Positions 1 to 11,480 of a stretch of DNA of 64,000 nucleotides are shown one piece after another. Each line of letters opens with the position of its first letter. Within the stretch, counting starts at the first letter, position 1. The stretch comes from Euryodendron excelsum (Eukaryota > Streptophyta > Magnoliopsida > Ericales > Pentaphylacaceae), in assembly GCA_033060915.1 (NCBI GenBank), contig CM065396.1, positions 8,263,501 to 8,327,500 of the forward strand, in the 5' to 3' direction. The notes beneath the pieces are model-generated. The model was not told where the DNA came from. It saw nothing but the letters and a program-made list of their open reading frames with translations, and ran no database searches. The position numbers and the translations under genes are program-made.

Positions 1-1786
1 TAGGAAAGATTTGAAAGTTGAGTTTTAAAACTTAGGAAAGATTCTTATGTTCAAGTTTTGAAAACTTAAGATTTAGGAAAGTGGAAATTTAGGAAGGATT
101 TGAATTAAGAAAGAGTTGGATTTTAAAATTTAAGGAAAGATTTAAAGTTTAAGTTTAGGAAACTTATGGTTCAGGAAGGAATTGAATTAAGAAATATTTG
201 GATTAGGAAGGGATTGGATTTGGTCTCTAAAAGAGAAAGGTTGGATTTTGTTTCCAAAAACGGAGGACGGGATCTAGTTTCCTAAACGGGGAGATTTGAT
301 TTGGTTTCCTAAAGGGAAGATAGGATTTGGGTACGGATTTGGAAAGGGAGATTCTAGAAACCCTAGATTTGGAAAACTATAGTTTGGGCGTAAAAAATAG
401 GTTTTGGAAACATGTATAGTTTGGATGTGAAAACAAGAGGTTTTGGAAACCTAGGTTTGGGGCAAAGTTTGAAAAACCATGTTTTTGGGAAGAAAATTAG
501 GGTTTCCTAATTGTGAGTCCTAGGGCTTGACTTGGGCTCTAAGAAAAGAGTTTTTGGAAAGCGCGTTTTTGGAAACAAAAGTTTTCTAGAAAGGAAATCC
601 TAGGGAGGAGTTTTTAGAAAGCGAATTTGGAAAGAGAGTTTTTGGAAAGATTTTTGGAAAGAGGGAATTTTTGAAAAGTGTGTTTTTGGAAACATAGATT
701 TTGGAAGCAAAAATCCTAGAGGGGAGTTACTAGAAGGAAGCTTTTTGGAAAAAGAGTTTTTAGAAATATTTTTGAAGAGAGTTTTTAGGAAGGTAAATCT
801 AGGGAGTGTTTTTAGAAAGTGAATTTTGAGGAAAAGATTTTGGAGAGGAGTTGAAAAAGAGATTTTAGGAAGAGATTTTTGAAGAGAGAGTTTTGGAAAG
901 TATGAAAACATCTCACTTTCCTAAAGCGATTCTAGCCATAAGAAGGCTAGAACCACTTTAAGGAAGTGGTTTTGAAAACAATAAGGTTTGAAAATATAGA
1001 CCAAAAAGGTCACTTTTAATGTAACACTTTCCTAAAGCAACCCTAGCCATGGAAAGGCTAGAATCACTCTAGAATTGTGGTTTTGAAAACAAGTTTTTGA
1101 AAAAGAGATTTTGATGCAGTTTTGAAAACAAGTTTGAAAACGTTTTGAAAAACAACTTTGAAAACGATTTTTGGAAGATGCAAGACTATGATATGCACAA
1201 TGCAATTTGGGGTTGAGAACATACAAGGCTAAGGCTTCACCACATAATTAAGGGGGCCGGACCCACGTGGTCTTTGGTTAGACTAGAAGAAAGCCCCCGA
1301 CACGGTGACTCTCCAATAGCCCAATCCTACACATGGACCAGGAATCCCCTTGTTTCAAGCATGCAAATAAAGGGGGGAAAGAGATGGGGGATTAAAATAG
1401 AGAAAACCCAATTGGGTTGGAGAGAGAAGAGAGAGGGGGGAAAGTGTAGAAAATTAAAGAGAAAACCTACCGTATGTCTTCTTTATTTTGCGCGCCGCGC
1501 TGTCTTCGGTCTTCGGTCTTTGTCTTTATCTTCACCTTCAGTCTTCAAGAGTTGTCTTCAAGCTTTGGATGACAGCTTTTCAAGTCTTCAAAGGATGGTT
1601 AAAGGCTAGTGTATGAGTGTATGGGGGTGTGTATGAGTGTATAGGAGGCTAGGGTTTGTGTATGGTGGCTAGGGTTTGGGATAACCTAGGGAGGCTAGGG
1701 TTTTGGAGGTGCTCGAGCTTTGTATATCGAAATATAGAATTTTTAGGTTAGGTTTGCAGACCCTTTTCACGTTGAATGAGGCTCTG

Positions 1787-1795
1787 TATTTATAG
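1787..1795 (-). promoter_or_regulatory. TATA box of LTR promoter (3' LTR of F)
   Basis: The minus strand reads CTATAAATACAGAGCCTC. The same block recurs at the matching place in the other LTRs, at 10204-10212, 12521-12529, 48350-48358, 57094-57102 and 60859-60867, and in weaker form at 22108-22116. Conservation at one position in decayed repeats and the match to a plant TATA box support its being the U3 promoter; transcription would start about 30 bp downstream, near 1755. Confidence 0.65.
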
Positions 1796-1804
1796 AAGGA
1801 GGAC

Positions 1805-1915
1805 AAACCTGGCGCCTGTTGCAGTGGCGCCAGGGCAAACTTTACACTGGCGCCACTAGGAGTGGCGCCAGGCCATTTTTGGCTTTTTGGCTTGGCGCCA
1901 CTACTAGTAGCGCCA
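1805..1915. repeat. Cluster of GGCGCC palindromes just upstream of the LTR TATA box
   Basis: Five GGCGCC or near-identical hexamers lie in about 110 bp, partly as longer imperfect palindromes of the form TGGCGCCACT..AGTGGCGCCA. Equivalent clusters are at 10228-10335, 12543-12632, 57117-57200 and 60891-60985. CpG-decayed forms (GGTGCC, GGCACC) occur at 22135-22190 and 48370-48420. On the minus strand the cluster sits 15-130 bp upstream of the TATA box, the place expected for U3 enhancer sites. The binding factor is unknown. Confidence 0.7.
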
Positions 1916-2119
1916 GCCAATTAGAAAATATTTAAGGTCGGCAAGCAACGTATCTTTGACTAGATTTGGGCGCATGTACTAGTGACTACCATGCAATTTT
2001 TAGCCTAGCTTCACTAGGAGTGACTCTAGAAAGTCTGGGAATGATTTGAAGGAGCCGGGAATGACTTGGAAGGCCGGAAAGGAGCAGGAACACTCAAAAT
2101 AGTGTCCTGGAGGTATTTG

Positions 2120-2830
2120 ACTTGGAAAGTGAGGATAAGGTGGGTCAGAAAGGTTGACCGGGCCTTTAGGGGCAAAACGGTCAATCAAACCAGAAAACTG
2201 TCGAGGCGAACTCGGATTGTCCCGGAAAAAGACTTGGGATCTGGAAACATTATTTAGAATGTTGCCAGAGGTTGCCGGTTTGATTCCCAGAGCCGGCGTG
2301 GTCGGAAAAGGAGACCGGCCCACCAGGGGCAAAACGGTCATTTTGTACTGGGTTTGACGGAACTGGCTCGGAATGGTCCGGAAAGGTAAAGAAAGGTCGA
2401 GAACACTATAAAAAATATTCTCGGGACATTATCGGTTTGATACCCATAGCCGGTGTGGTCGAAGAAGGAGACCGGCCCTCTAGGGGCAAAACGGTCATTT
2501 TGTACCGGGTTGGCCGGAACTGACTCGGAATGATCCGGAAAGGTAAAAGAAGGTTGAGAACACTATAAAAAGTATTCTCGGGACATTACCGGTTTGATAC
2601 CCAGAGCCGGTGTGGTCAAAGAAGGAGACCGGCCCTCTAGGGGCAAAACGGTCATTTTGTATCGGGTTTGCCGAAACTGACTCGGAATGATCCGGAAAGG
2701 TAGAGGAAGGTTGAGAACATTATAAAAAGTAGTCTCAGGAGGTTACCAGTTTGATACCCAGAGCCGGTGTGGTTCCCGGGGCATTCGGATGCTTAGGGGC
2801 AAAATGGTCATCTTGACCGTAGAGTCTCGG
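2120..2830. repeat. 157 bp tandem repeat inside LTR, about 4.3 units
   Basis: The anchor GGTTTGAT (one base different in the last unit) falls at 2277, 2434, 2591 and 2748, an exact 157 bp period. The anchor GGGGCAAAACGG falls at 2169, 2326, 2483 and 2640 with a fifth, GGGGCAAAATGG, at 2796. Other LTRs of the window carry two or three units at the homologous place. Confidence 0.9.
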
Positions 2831-2896
2831 ACAAGGTCCTAAGGGTAGTCTGGTCATTTTTCACCAAAGAGAGCTAACAGACACGGGTGTTGACCT

Positions 2897-3445
2897 GGAT
2901 TTTGAGTGTTTCCACCACTCTAACGGTGTGAGTATTTTCGCTACTCGGACGGGGCTGATGATTTTTGAGTATTTCCGCTACTCAGATGGGGTTAATGATT
3001 TGGGAGTATTTCCGCTACTCAGACGGGGTTGAGTATTTCCGCTACTCGGACGGGGTTGAGTATTTCCGCTACTCTAACGGTTGAGTATTTCCGCTACTCT
3101 AACAGTTTTGTGAGTAGTTTTGCTACTCGGACCGTCTCGAGGAATAAACTGCCTCAAGAGTGGGATTGGAAAGGGGTCTTACCGTCTCCGAAGAGACGTG
3201 CCTGGATTGGAACCGTCTCGAGGAATAAACTGTCTCGAGAGTGGGATTGGAAAGGGGTCTTACCGTCTCCGAAGAGACGTGCCTGGATTGTGAGTGTTTC
3301 CGCCACTCTAACGGTTTTGTGAGTACTTCCGCTACTCTAACGGTTTTGTGAGTGTTTCCGCCGCTCTAACGGTTTTGTGAGTAGTTTTGCTACTCGGACC
3401 GTCTCGAGGAATAAACTGTCTCGAGAGTGGGATTGGAAAGGGAAT
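2897..3445. repeat. Composite tandem repeats of LTR U3 end: 25-40 bp GAGTATTTCCGCTACTC units and 79-81 bp ACCGTCTCGAGG units
   Basis: From 2897 to about 3128 the motif GAGTATTTCCGCTACTC recurs every 25-40 bp, with variants. From about 3129 an 80 bp class unit (ACCGTCTCGAGGAATAAAC ... CCTGGATTGG) appears twice. After another stretch of the short motif a partial third unit begins near 3395. Because the long unit is near 81 bp it keeps a reading frame open, giving spurious repetitive ORFs at 3029-3322. Confidence 0.85.
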
Positions 3446-3639
3446 AAGAAAGGACAATGCCCCTAAGGGCATTTTGGTCATTTTGTCTCTATTTGGGCCT
3501 GATAGGCCCGCGAAGCGATGGAAAGACGGAATTTGGACCTAGAGGATTGGTTTCGATTGGAATATGCCTAAAATGACTTGAGAACAAGTCTGGACGGAGT
3601 GTAGACTACCGAGTGGTAAAAAATGGGGTGCTTACATTC

Positions 3640-4135
3640 ACGTTACTTCAGCTTAATGGTCGATAACATTCTCCACCAGATCTTTTGCTGCCTGTCTGCC
3701 CCAATGTGGGGGAATGGTTTTGGATCGGGGTTGACAAGAAGAATCTTCTACTTTCTACGAGGCACTAATGGGTTAAGCAAAAGGATTATTTTTGTGTATG
3801 GTAGTAGAATTGAGGGCCTCTAATCATTTCAAATTAAATTGCTTAGTCCATAAAGCCTTTGTATAAAATTTAGGCATTACTCCTAGGGATGATGTGTTTC
3901 TGTCAATGAAACCCTACATGTTCTATCAAATCAATTATTCTATGCTCACCCCAATGTGGGGGATGGTTATAGGTTTGGGGATATCTGAAAAGAAATTATG
4001 TACGGCTCTAGTGGGCTGAGCAAAGGGTAGTGTTTATTTAGGATAAGTAGAACAATGACTTCTCATCATTTTAGGGACTCGGCTGCCCATCGCTTAGCCA
4101 GGATATCACGCAAGTGTCGCCTTTTCAATAAACTC
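3640..4135. repeat. Two diverged tandem copies of a ~247 bp unit in the 3' UTR of element F
   Basis: The block CCCCAATGTGGGGG with its flanks occurs near 3700 and again near 3949. Each copy is followed by a GGG(T/C)T(A/G)AGCAAA-type block and by a TCATTT block. Related units, with conserved CTACCATAC, occur in element A (about 34580) and internal 1 (about 44860), so this is a shared 3' UTR repeat of the family. Confidence 0.55.
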
Positions 4136-4859
4136 TGCACTTCTCTATTGAGACTATCTTCCTCCTATCTCTCATTCTCCCTTTGTCTCTCGAAGGTTTT
4201 AACTCCTTTTAAATAGGTGGCCTATGCTATCCCATCCTTCAAGTCGAGTCATCACTAAATGGGAAAGAATCCTTAAACGCAACAATCCTCCACAAGAGTA
4301 TGAGATAAAAGGGGATAAACTAGAAACTTAATCTTTTTCATTTCAAATCATGAATGCACGGCATGTGTGTTTATTTAAATAAGATATGCAAGAAAATAGA
4401 CAAACAAAAAGGAAACAGATGAATTTTATGAAATCCTCCCTTTTGTTGTGGGCCTTTTGGTGAGAATCCTTAATAGGGTTTTGGGACTACATCAACCCCT
4501 TGGTGCTTCATTCATCAGGTGTATCAATGGAGGGCGAGTTTACAATATTTGTCATGCATTTGGAAGTTAGAGGATGTGTTGTTGCGATGCACGGGTCTAA
4601 CAAGACTTCGCAAATGGTAAGGTCCTCTTCTGCATGGATAGTGATTGTCTTGGCATGGCGCGAGGGTAGTTGCATAGAGGTAATGTCTTGCGGATGGATG
4701 GTTAATTATTCCTCCATGTAGGTTCGGCCTCCTTCAATAGCCTGGCTTATCCTTGCATGAGTTTGGACTGGGCATGATACTAGAAGGGTTTCCATGAGTT
4801 CGGTTGTGCTCTTTAACCTAAAAAAGAAAAGAAAAACAAAATGTAGTTAGCATGTGGAG

Positions 4860-6030
4860 TTGGGGGTTCTATGCAATGCGTGTCCTATGAAGGTCCCTTC
4901 TTTTAGGGAGTCTAGGAATGATGACAAGTCCATTTTGGAGGTGGGGTTTTGCCCCTATTATGTAATACAATACCTCTTCGGCGTGGGCCGGTTAATGATT
5001 TCCTATGTAGGCAATCCTGCCTCCATGGATTGAGAGAGATTTGGGCCTCTCTCGAGATATGGTTCTATGCATGCCATGAATCCTTAAGGTTTAAGAACCC
5101 GTAGGAAGCTTGGTAGGTTTGATTAACATGAGATCAGATTGCTTCTTTCTCTCTACGGTTGATTAGATGCATGAGAGTGAAATGACTTGAGTTTCTTGGA
5201 ACTCTTGTCTCTGAATGGATATAGATGCATGAACATAATAAAAGTGAACATGTGAGCAGTAGGACAATCGCAAATAGATGGTTGAGGAAACCCCCTTCTT
5301 GTCTTGCTTCTGTCTTCGGTTCTCTTAGTACTTGGAGATGAGGAGCGGGAAGATAGAAGACAAGAAACAAAAGAGAAGTTAGTGCCTTGATTTGAAAATT
5401 TTTATGCAACGCATGTCCTAGAGGTGCCCCTACTCAGAGGGGAGACTATACATGATGCATTCGCTCACTTTTGGAGATAGGGGGTTTGCCCCTGTATGCA
5501 AGTATCTTACCATAGACCAGGAACCTACATTCATTCATACATTCATCCATCCATTCATTCGCAGAAAAAATAAAGAAGTACATTGAACTTTGGGTTTAAG
5601 AAACAATAGAATTGAAATACATTTTAATAGAGGGAGGGGGAACACTTTCCTTTGGACTTCCACCTATCTACTTTTACAAAAGGAGATCCTAAACTACTCT
5701 TGAGTCTTCGGATTCGCCTTCCTTGGATTTGATGTCGAGGAGGTCGCTGAGAGACCTTGTTGATTGATTGCCCCTTGTCTTCTTGGCAACCCTATCTCCA
5801 TGAGCATAGAGGGATTGGGGCCCCTCTTATGGAATGAATTGGTGTGCATGCCATGAGTCCTTAGGGTTACGCGGGAACCCTTAGGGTTTGGGTAGGTTTA
5901 ATGCAAGGGAGAGTGACGTTGGTGTCACTCTCAATGGGTTGATCATATGCATGAGAATGCAGTGACTTGAGTTACTTGGAACTCTTATCTTGACGTGAAA
6001 TATTGAATGCATGAACATGGATATGCAAAG
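4860..6030. repeat. Two diverged direct copies of a leader segment in element F
   Basis: Landmarks occur twice in the same order: TATGCAA(T/C)GC at about 4869 and 5402, GTTTTGCCCC/GTTTGCCCC at about 4945 and 5482, TGCATGCCATGA at about 5067 and 5853, GATGCATGAGAG/ATATGCATGAGAA at about 5165 and 5945, and TGCATGAACAT at about 5225 and 6007. Spacing is about 530 bp at one end and 785 bp at the other, so the second copy carries an extra ~250 bp. The minus-strand ORF at 5134-5409 lies across this and shows no family resemblance. Confidence 0.6.
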
Positions 6031-6770
6031 AGTATAAGGAGAGAAGTACAATTGAAATAAACATGCCTGGATGAATAGTTAGACATGCATTATAACAGTA
6101 TAAATATAAGCATTATAACAGCAGGTATAAATGGAAGTAAGTGCAGTCGCCCTTTCCTCCGTGATTTTGAAAACGGTGCTCGTGTCTTAAATCCGGCAGA
6201 GATTCGGCTATGCATGGTGTCTATATGAGTATGAGGTTGAGGGTTGACTAATGCGTCCTAAAAAGGCTCGGTCCCCGGATCTTCAAACCTAGGCCCACTC
6301 CCCGAGGTGGTGCCATGATCGGTTGGTCATCCGAGCGGGGGAACCATCAAGAGGCCGTAGGTGAAGAAACTGACACAGCATCTTGCCCACAACCAATATA
6401 CCGTTCCCCCTTTCTAACTAGAAAGGACATATCAGGTATGCAAGTATGTAGAATGCAAGTGCACATGCAGTGTGTGTGTGATTTTTAAAAGTGGAGGAAA
6501 GGGCCCGACAACTCCCATTCATCCTGTACATCACATTCATGCAAAGCAGTTAATAATGTTTAAACATAAAGCGCACCTACAAAACAAAGATGCAAGTGTT
6601 AGTATGTGGATGACAAACATAATAAAAGATAATATGAATGAATGCATGTTTTTTTTTTCTTTGAAAAAAATTTTGAAAATTTAAAGTGAATAGGATTGAA
6701 CCAAGTTAATTGAAGAGTCTACATGGGTGAAGGGTAAAGAAACATGACTATGGCCTAACCCTCTAAGTTT

Positions 6771-6787
6771 TCCCAGTGGAGTCGCCA
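6771..6787 (-). other. Primer-binding site of element F (tRNA-Arg type)
   Basis: The minus strand directly after the LTR end (GCGCGACA, then two bases) reads TGGCGACTCCACTGGGA. Element A has TGGCGACTCCGCTGGGGAC at the same place. From memory this is the tRNA-Arg-type PBS described for Ogre/Tat elements. Downstream sequence (ACTTAGAGGGTTAGGCCAT) is also shared with element A. Confidence 0.8.
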
Positions 6788-6941
6788 GCTGTCGCGCCCA
6801 GATTTTTTGCACTCGAGGAATACTCACACAAGCTGGAAAAATGATGTACTCTCTCGTTAGAACTCACCCTCCTAAAAGAATGAGTGCGACTAGGTTTGAA
6901 TTGAAAAACTGGTTTGAATAAAGGGCTTTTGAAAAAGATTC

Positions 6942-6951
6942 GGAGTCGCCA
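6942..6951 (-). other. Decoy PBS: internal copy of the first 10 PBS bases inside the LTR
   Basis: The minus strand reads TGGCGACTCC, identical to the start of the true PBS at 6787, about 160 bp upstream of the LTR 3' end. The same decoy is intact in LTR A (27765-27774) and LTR B (20050-20059). It is mutated in LTR D, LTR E and the middle LTR. Confidence 0.75.
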
Positions 6952-9900
6952 CCTAACTTGATTAAGGTGAGTTAGGTCACCTAAAAATTAAGAATAATCC
7001 GAAGACTACACTTAGGGTTTTTGGAAAACAATTTTGGAAAACATCCTCAAGAGAGGGTTTTTAGGAAAACAGGTTGTTTGGCAACCTTTGGAAAACATTT
7101 AGCCCTTTTTAGAAAAATTACTCCTTTTGGCCTTTGAAATCAGTGATCCTAAGTTCGGAGGTTGGTTACGTGTAGGGAAGACGCACTAAGCTATCACCCT
7201 ACCCTGCCCTTTCGGTACCTACATGTCAATCTACCCTAGATTCACCTATGAGAGTCTTTAACTAACTATAGTTCAATCCTATCCATTTTAGAAAAACAAT
7301 GTTTGAAAAGAAACTAACATGATGCATGATATGCAAGTGCAAGTTAAGAGAATTGAAAAATAGATTTGGAAAGAGATTAATTTGAAATTGATTTGATTTG
7401 GAAAATTGATTTGAAGAGATGGAATTGAAATTTGAAAGTATGAACATTTAGAAATAGAAATTTTGAAATTGGAATTTTGAAAATAGGTTGGAATTTGAGA
7501 TTTGGAAAGATTTTGGAGACCGCACCCATGGGGGTGGAATTGAAAGTTTGAAAAGTGTTGTGACCGCACCTATGAAGGTTGCCTACGTATCCCTTTAGGG
7601 GAATCAGGTCAGTCGTAGTTCGGATCGGAGTCCGATTGAAAATAAATTGATTTGAAGAGAGAGATTGAATTGAAAACTGGATTTGATTTGAGATTAGAAG
7701 AGGAGATTGAATTTGAGAAGATTGGACTTGCTTCGGAAAGATTGATTTTGGAAAGACTTGGTTTTAGGAAACCTAGACTTAGGAAAGGGAAGAGACTTAG
7801 AAAACATTTGACTTGACTTGGAAGGTTTAGGAAATTAGGGAAGATTGGATTTAGGAAATGTTTGAATTAGGAAAGGTTCGATTTAGGAAGGTTTTAGAAT
7901 TAAGAAAGTTTGAACTTAGGAAAGCTTTGAATTTGGAATGTTTCAACTTTAGGAAAGTTTTGAATTATGAAAGTTTCGAATTAGGAAAGTTTTCAAGTTA
8001 GGAAATTTTTTGAAAATTGGAAAGTTTTGAATTTAGAAATGTTTTGAATTAGGAAAAGTTTAGTTTAAGAAAGGCTTAGAATTTGGAAAGTTTCAAGTTA
8101 AGAAAAATTTGAATTTTGTAATGTTTTGAAGAATGGAAGTTTTGAATTTGAAAAGTTTTGAAAATAAGGAAGTTTTGAAAATAAGAAAGTTTCGTTTTGA
8201 GAAAGGTTTGAAAAAGGAAAGTTTCAACTTAAGAAAGTCTTGAATTTAGAAAGGTTTTAGATTTGAAAAGATTTTGAAGTTTTGGAAAGTTTAGAATTTA
8301 GAAAGATTTGAAATTTAGAAAGTTTAAGATTTAGAAAGTTTTAGGGTTTTAGGAAATCTTGAGATTATCAAAGGTTTGAGCTTAGAAGAAGTTTGAAAAA
8401 TTAGATTTGGAAAGTTGAGATTTGGAAAAGGGGTCGATTTAGGAAAAGGTTGAATTATGAGAGATTTTTATGTTTCAGTTTTGGCAACTTAAGATTTAGG
8501 AAAGTGGAGGATTAGGAAGGATTTGAATTAGGAAAGATTTGGATTTGGAAGGGATTGGATTTGGTTTCTAAAAGAAAAGATTTGATTTTGTTTCCAAAAA
8601 TAGAGGACGGGATCTAGTTTCCTAAACGGGGAGATAGGATTTGGCAAGGATTTTTGAAAGGGAGATTCTAGAAACCCTAGTTTTGAAAAATTATAGTTTT
8701 GACGTAGAAAAGAGATTTTGAAAACATGTATAGTTTTGATGTAGAAAACAAGAGGTTTTGGAAACCTAGGTTTGGGCAAAGTTTGAAAACCATGTTTTTG
8801 GGAAGAAAATGTAGGGTTTCCTAATTGTGGGTTCTAGGGCTTAAGTTGGGCTCTAAGGAAAGAGTTTTTGGAAAGTGCGTTTTTGGAAACGACGGTTTTC
8901 TAGAAGGGAATCTTGGGGAGGAGTTTTTGGAAAGTGAATTTGAAGAGGGAGTTTTTGGAAAAAGATTTTAAAGAGAAGGAGTTTTGGAAAGTGTGTTTTT
9001 AGAAACGTAGATTTTAGAAGGAAAATCCTAGAGGGGAACTTCTAGAAGGAAGATTTTGGAAAGAGAGTTTTTGGAAAGATTTTTGGAGAGAGTTCTTCTA
9101 GGAAGGTTTTTGGTTGAAGATTGTTGGAGAGAGTTTTTGAAAAGATTTTTGGGGAACGTTTTTAGAAAGTGGATTTTGGGGAGAGGATTTTGGAAAGGAG
9201 TTGAAAAATAGAGTTTTGAAAAATAGATTTTTGGAGGGGGTTTTTAGAAAACAATTTTGGAAAGGAGAGTTTTAGGAAAGTATGTTGAAAAAGAGATTTT
9301 TAGGAAGAGATTTTTGAAGAGAGAGTTTTTGGAAAGTATGAAAACATCTCACTTTCCTAAAGCGATTCTAGCCATAAGAGGGCTAGAACCACTTTAAGAA
9401 AGTGGTTTTGAAAACAATAAGATTTGAAAATATAGACCAAAAAGGTCACTTTTAATGTAACACTTTCCTAAAGCAACCCTAGCCATGGAAAGGCTAGAAT
9501 CACCCTAGGATTGTGGTTTTGAAAACGAGTTTTTGAAAAAGAGATTTTGATGCAATCTTGAAAAAGAGTTTGAAAACGATTTTAAAAACAACTTTGAAAA
9601 CGGTTTTTGGAAAATACAAGACTATGATATGCACAATGCAATTTGGGGTCGTGAACATACAAGGCTAAGGCTTCACCACATAATCAAGGGGGCCGGACCC
9701 ATGTGGTCTTTGGTTTGACTAGAAGAAAGCCCCCGACACGGTGACTCTCCAATAGCTTAATCCTACACATAGACCGGGAATCCCCTTGTTTCAAGCATGC
9801 AAAGAAAGGGGGGGAAAGAGATGGGGGATTAAAATAGAGAAAACCCAAGTGGGTTAGGAGAGAGAAGAGAGAGGGGGGAAGTACAAAAATTTAAATAGAA

Positions 9901-10203
9901 AACCTACCGTATGTCTTCTTTATTTTGCGCTCCTTACTTGTCTCCAATCTTCGGTCTTCGTCTTGATCTTCTTCTTCAACCTTCAAGGATTGTCTTCAGG
10001 CTTTAGATGGCAGCTCTTCAAGTCTTCAAAGGATGGTTGAAGGCTAATGTATGAGTGTATGGGGGAGTGTATAAGTGTATAGGGGGCTAGGGTTTGAAAA
10101 ACCTAGGGAGGCTAGGGTTTAGGAGGTGCTCGAGCTCTGTATATCGAAATATAGGATTTTTAGGTTAAGTTTGCAGACCTCTTTCACGTTGAATGAGGCT
10201 CTG

Positions 10204-10212
10204 TATTTATAG
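10204..10212 (-). promoter_or_regulatory. TATA box of 5' LTR promoter (element F)
   Basis: The minus strand reads CTATAAATACAGAGCCTC, identical to the core at 1787-1795. GGCGCC palindromes lie just upstream on that strand (10228-10335). This copy would be the promoter driving the element F transcript. Confidence 0.7.
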
Positions 10213-11184
10213 AAGTTGGACAAAACTAGCGCCTGTTGCAGTGGCGCCAAGGCAAAATTGCTCTTAGCGCCACTAGGAGTGGCGCCAGGCCAATTCTTGG
10301 CTTGGCGCCACTACTAGTGGTGCCAGCCACTTAGGAAACTTTATAAGTCGGCAAGCAACGTATCTTTGACTAGATTTGGGCGCCTGTACTAGTGACTACC
10401 ATGCAATTTTTAGCAGGGCTTCACTAGAAGTGACTCCAAAAAATCCGGGAATGATTTGGAGGAGCCGGGAATGACCCGGAAGGCCGGAAAGGAGCAGGAA
10501 CACTTAAAATAGTGTCCTGGAGGTATTTGACTTGAAAGGTGAGGACAAAAGGTGTCAGAAAGGTTGACCGGGCCCTTAGGGGCAAAACGGTCAATCGGAC
10601 CGAGAAACTGCCGGGACAAACTCGGACTGTCGCAGGAGAAGACTTGGGATCTGGAAACATTATTTAGAATGTTCCCAGAGGTTGCTGGTTTGATTCCCAG
10701 AGCCCGCGTGGTCGGAAAAGGAGACCGGCCCACCAGGGGCAAAACGGTCATTTTGTATCAGGTTGGCCGGAACTGACTCGGAATGATCCGGAAAGGTAAA
10801 GGAAGGTTGAGAACACTATAAAAAGTATTCTCGGGACATTACCGGTTTGATACCCAGAGCCGGTGTGGTTCTCGGGGCGTTCGAATGCCTAGGGGCAAAA
10901 TGGTCATCTTGACCGGAAAGTCTCGAGAAATGTCCACAGGACAATTTGGACATTTTTCACCAAAGTGGGCTAACAGACATTGGTGTTGACTTGGGTTTTG
11001 AGTGTTTCCGCCACTCTAACGGTGTGAGTATTTTCGCTACTCGGACGGGGTTGATGATTTGTGAGTATTTTCGCCACTCGGACGGGGTTGATGATTTGTG
11101 AGTATTTCCGTTACTCGGACGGGGTTGATAATTTGTGAGTATTTTCGCTACTCTAACGGTTTTGTGAGTAGTTTTGCTACTCAG

Positions 11185-11480
11185 ACCGTCTCTAGGAATA
11201 AACTGTCTCGAGAGTGGGACTAGAAGGGGTCTTACCGTCTCCGAAGAGACGTGCCTGGATTGGAACCGTCTCGAGGAATAAACTGTCTCGAGAGTGGGTT
11301 TGGAAAGGGGTCTTACCGCCTCCTAAGAGACGTGTCTGGATTGGAATTGTCTCGAGGAATAAACTATCTCGAGAGTGGGATTGGAAAGGGGTCTTACCGT
11401 CTCCGAAGAGACGTGCCTGGATTGGAACCGTCTCGAGGAATAAACTGTCTCGAGAGTGGGATTGGAAAGGAAAGGACAAT
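11185..11480. repeat. 81 bp tandem repeat at LTR end, about 3.7 units
   Basis: The anchor (ACCGTC or ATTGTC) falls at 11185, 11265, 11346 and 11427, so periods are 80, 81 and 81. The unit contains CTGTCTCGAGAGTGGG and TTACCGTCTCCGAAGAGACG, the latter a short palindrome. Since 81 is divisible by three, two plus-strand frames and one minus-strand frame stay open; I read these as artefacts, not genes. Confidence 0.9.

Larger units (their letters stand above)
1..3636 (-). mobile_element. 3' LTR of element F, incomplete at window edge
   Basis: The minus strand begins TGTAAGCACCCCAT at 3636, the same start as the other LTRs of the window. In plus coordinates, 1-1000 is GA-rich low-complexity sequence (endless variants of TTTGGAAAG and TTAGGAAAG). 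Then come a block with AGGCTAGAA motifs (about 920-1240), the transcribed leader and TATA region (1260-1800), a GGCGCC palindrome cluster (1805-1915), a 157 bp tandem array, and short tandem repeats up to 3450. Roughly 160 bp or more of the 3' end of this LTR lies before base 1. All long reading frames here are low-complexity artefacts. Confidence 0.8.
3637..6789 (-). mobile_element. Internal region of element F (leader plus 3' UTR-type repeats, no gag-pol)
   Basis: The first ~2 kb after the PBS (6770 down to about 4860) resembles the leader of element A: both hold the block GGCATGCAT(G/C) preceded by GGATTCAT and a stretch with GGGGCAAACCCC-type motifs. The remainder (about 4130 down to 3640) resembles the 3' UTR repeats of element A and internal 1. 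No polypurine tract is visible next to the 3' LTR: the minus strand just upstream of 3636 is AAGCTGAAGTAACGTGAA. The usual PPT may have been deleted. The stretch 4130-4860 holds no gene that I can support. Confidence 0.6.

Noticed and set aside
600..911. Phe/Lys/Ser-rich minus-strand ORFs (also at 7262-7569, 8528-8779, 45771-46351, 47119-47310, 50974-51324, 58087-58619)
   Set aside because: They read through GA-rich low-complexity sequence that lacks stops on one strand; composition is simple and no motif is present.
2000..2357. ORFs of 63-113 codons on both strands near 2000-2357, with a close copy at 10410-10776
   Set aside because: They are the same LTR segment with the 157 bp repeat; frames are open on both strands and are broken in other copies.
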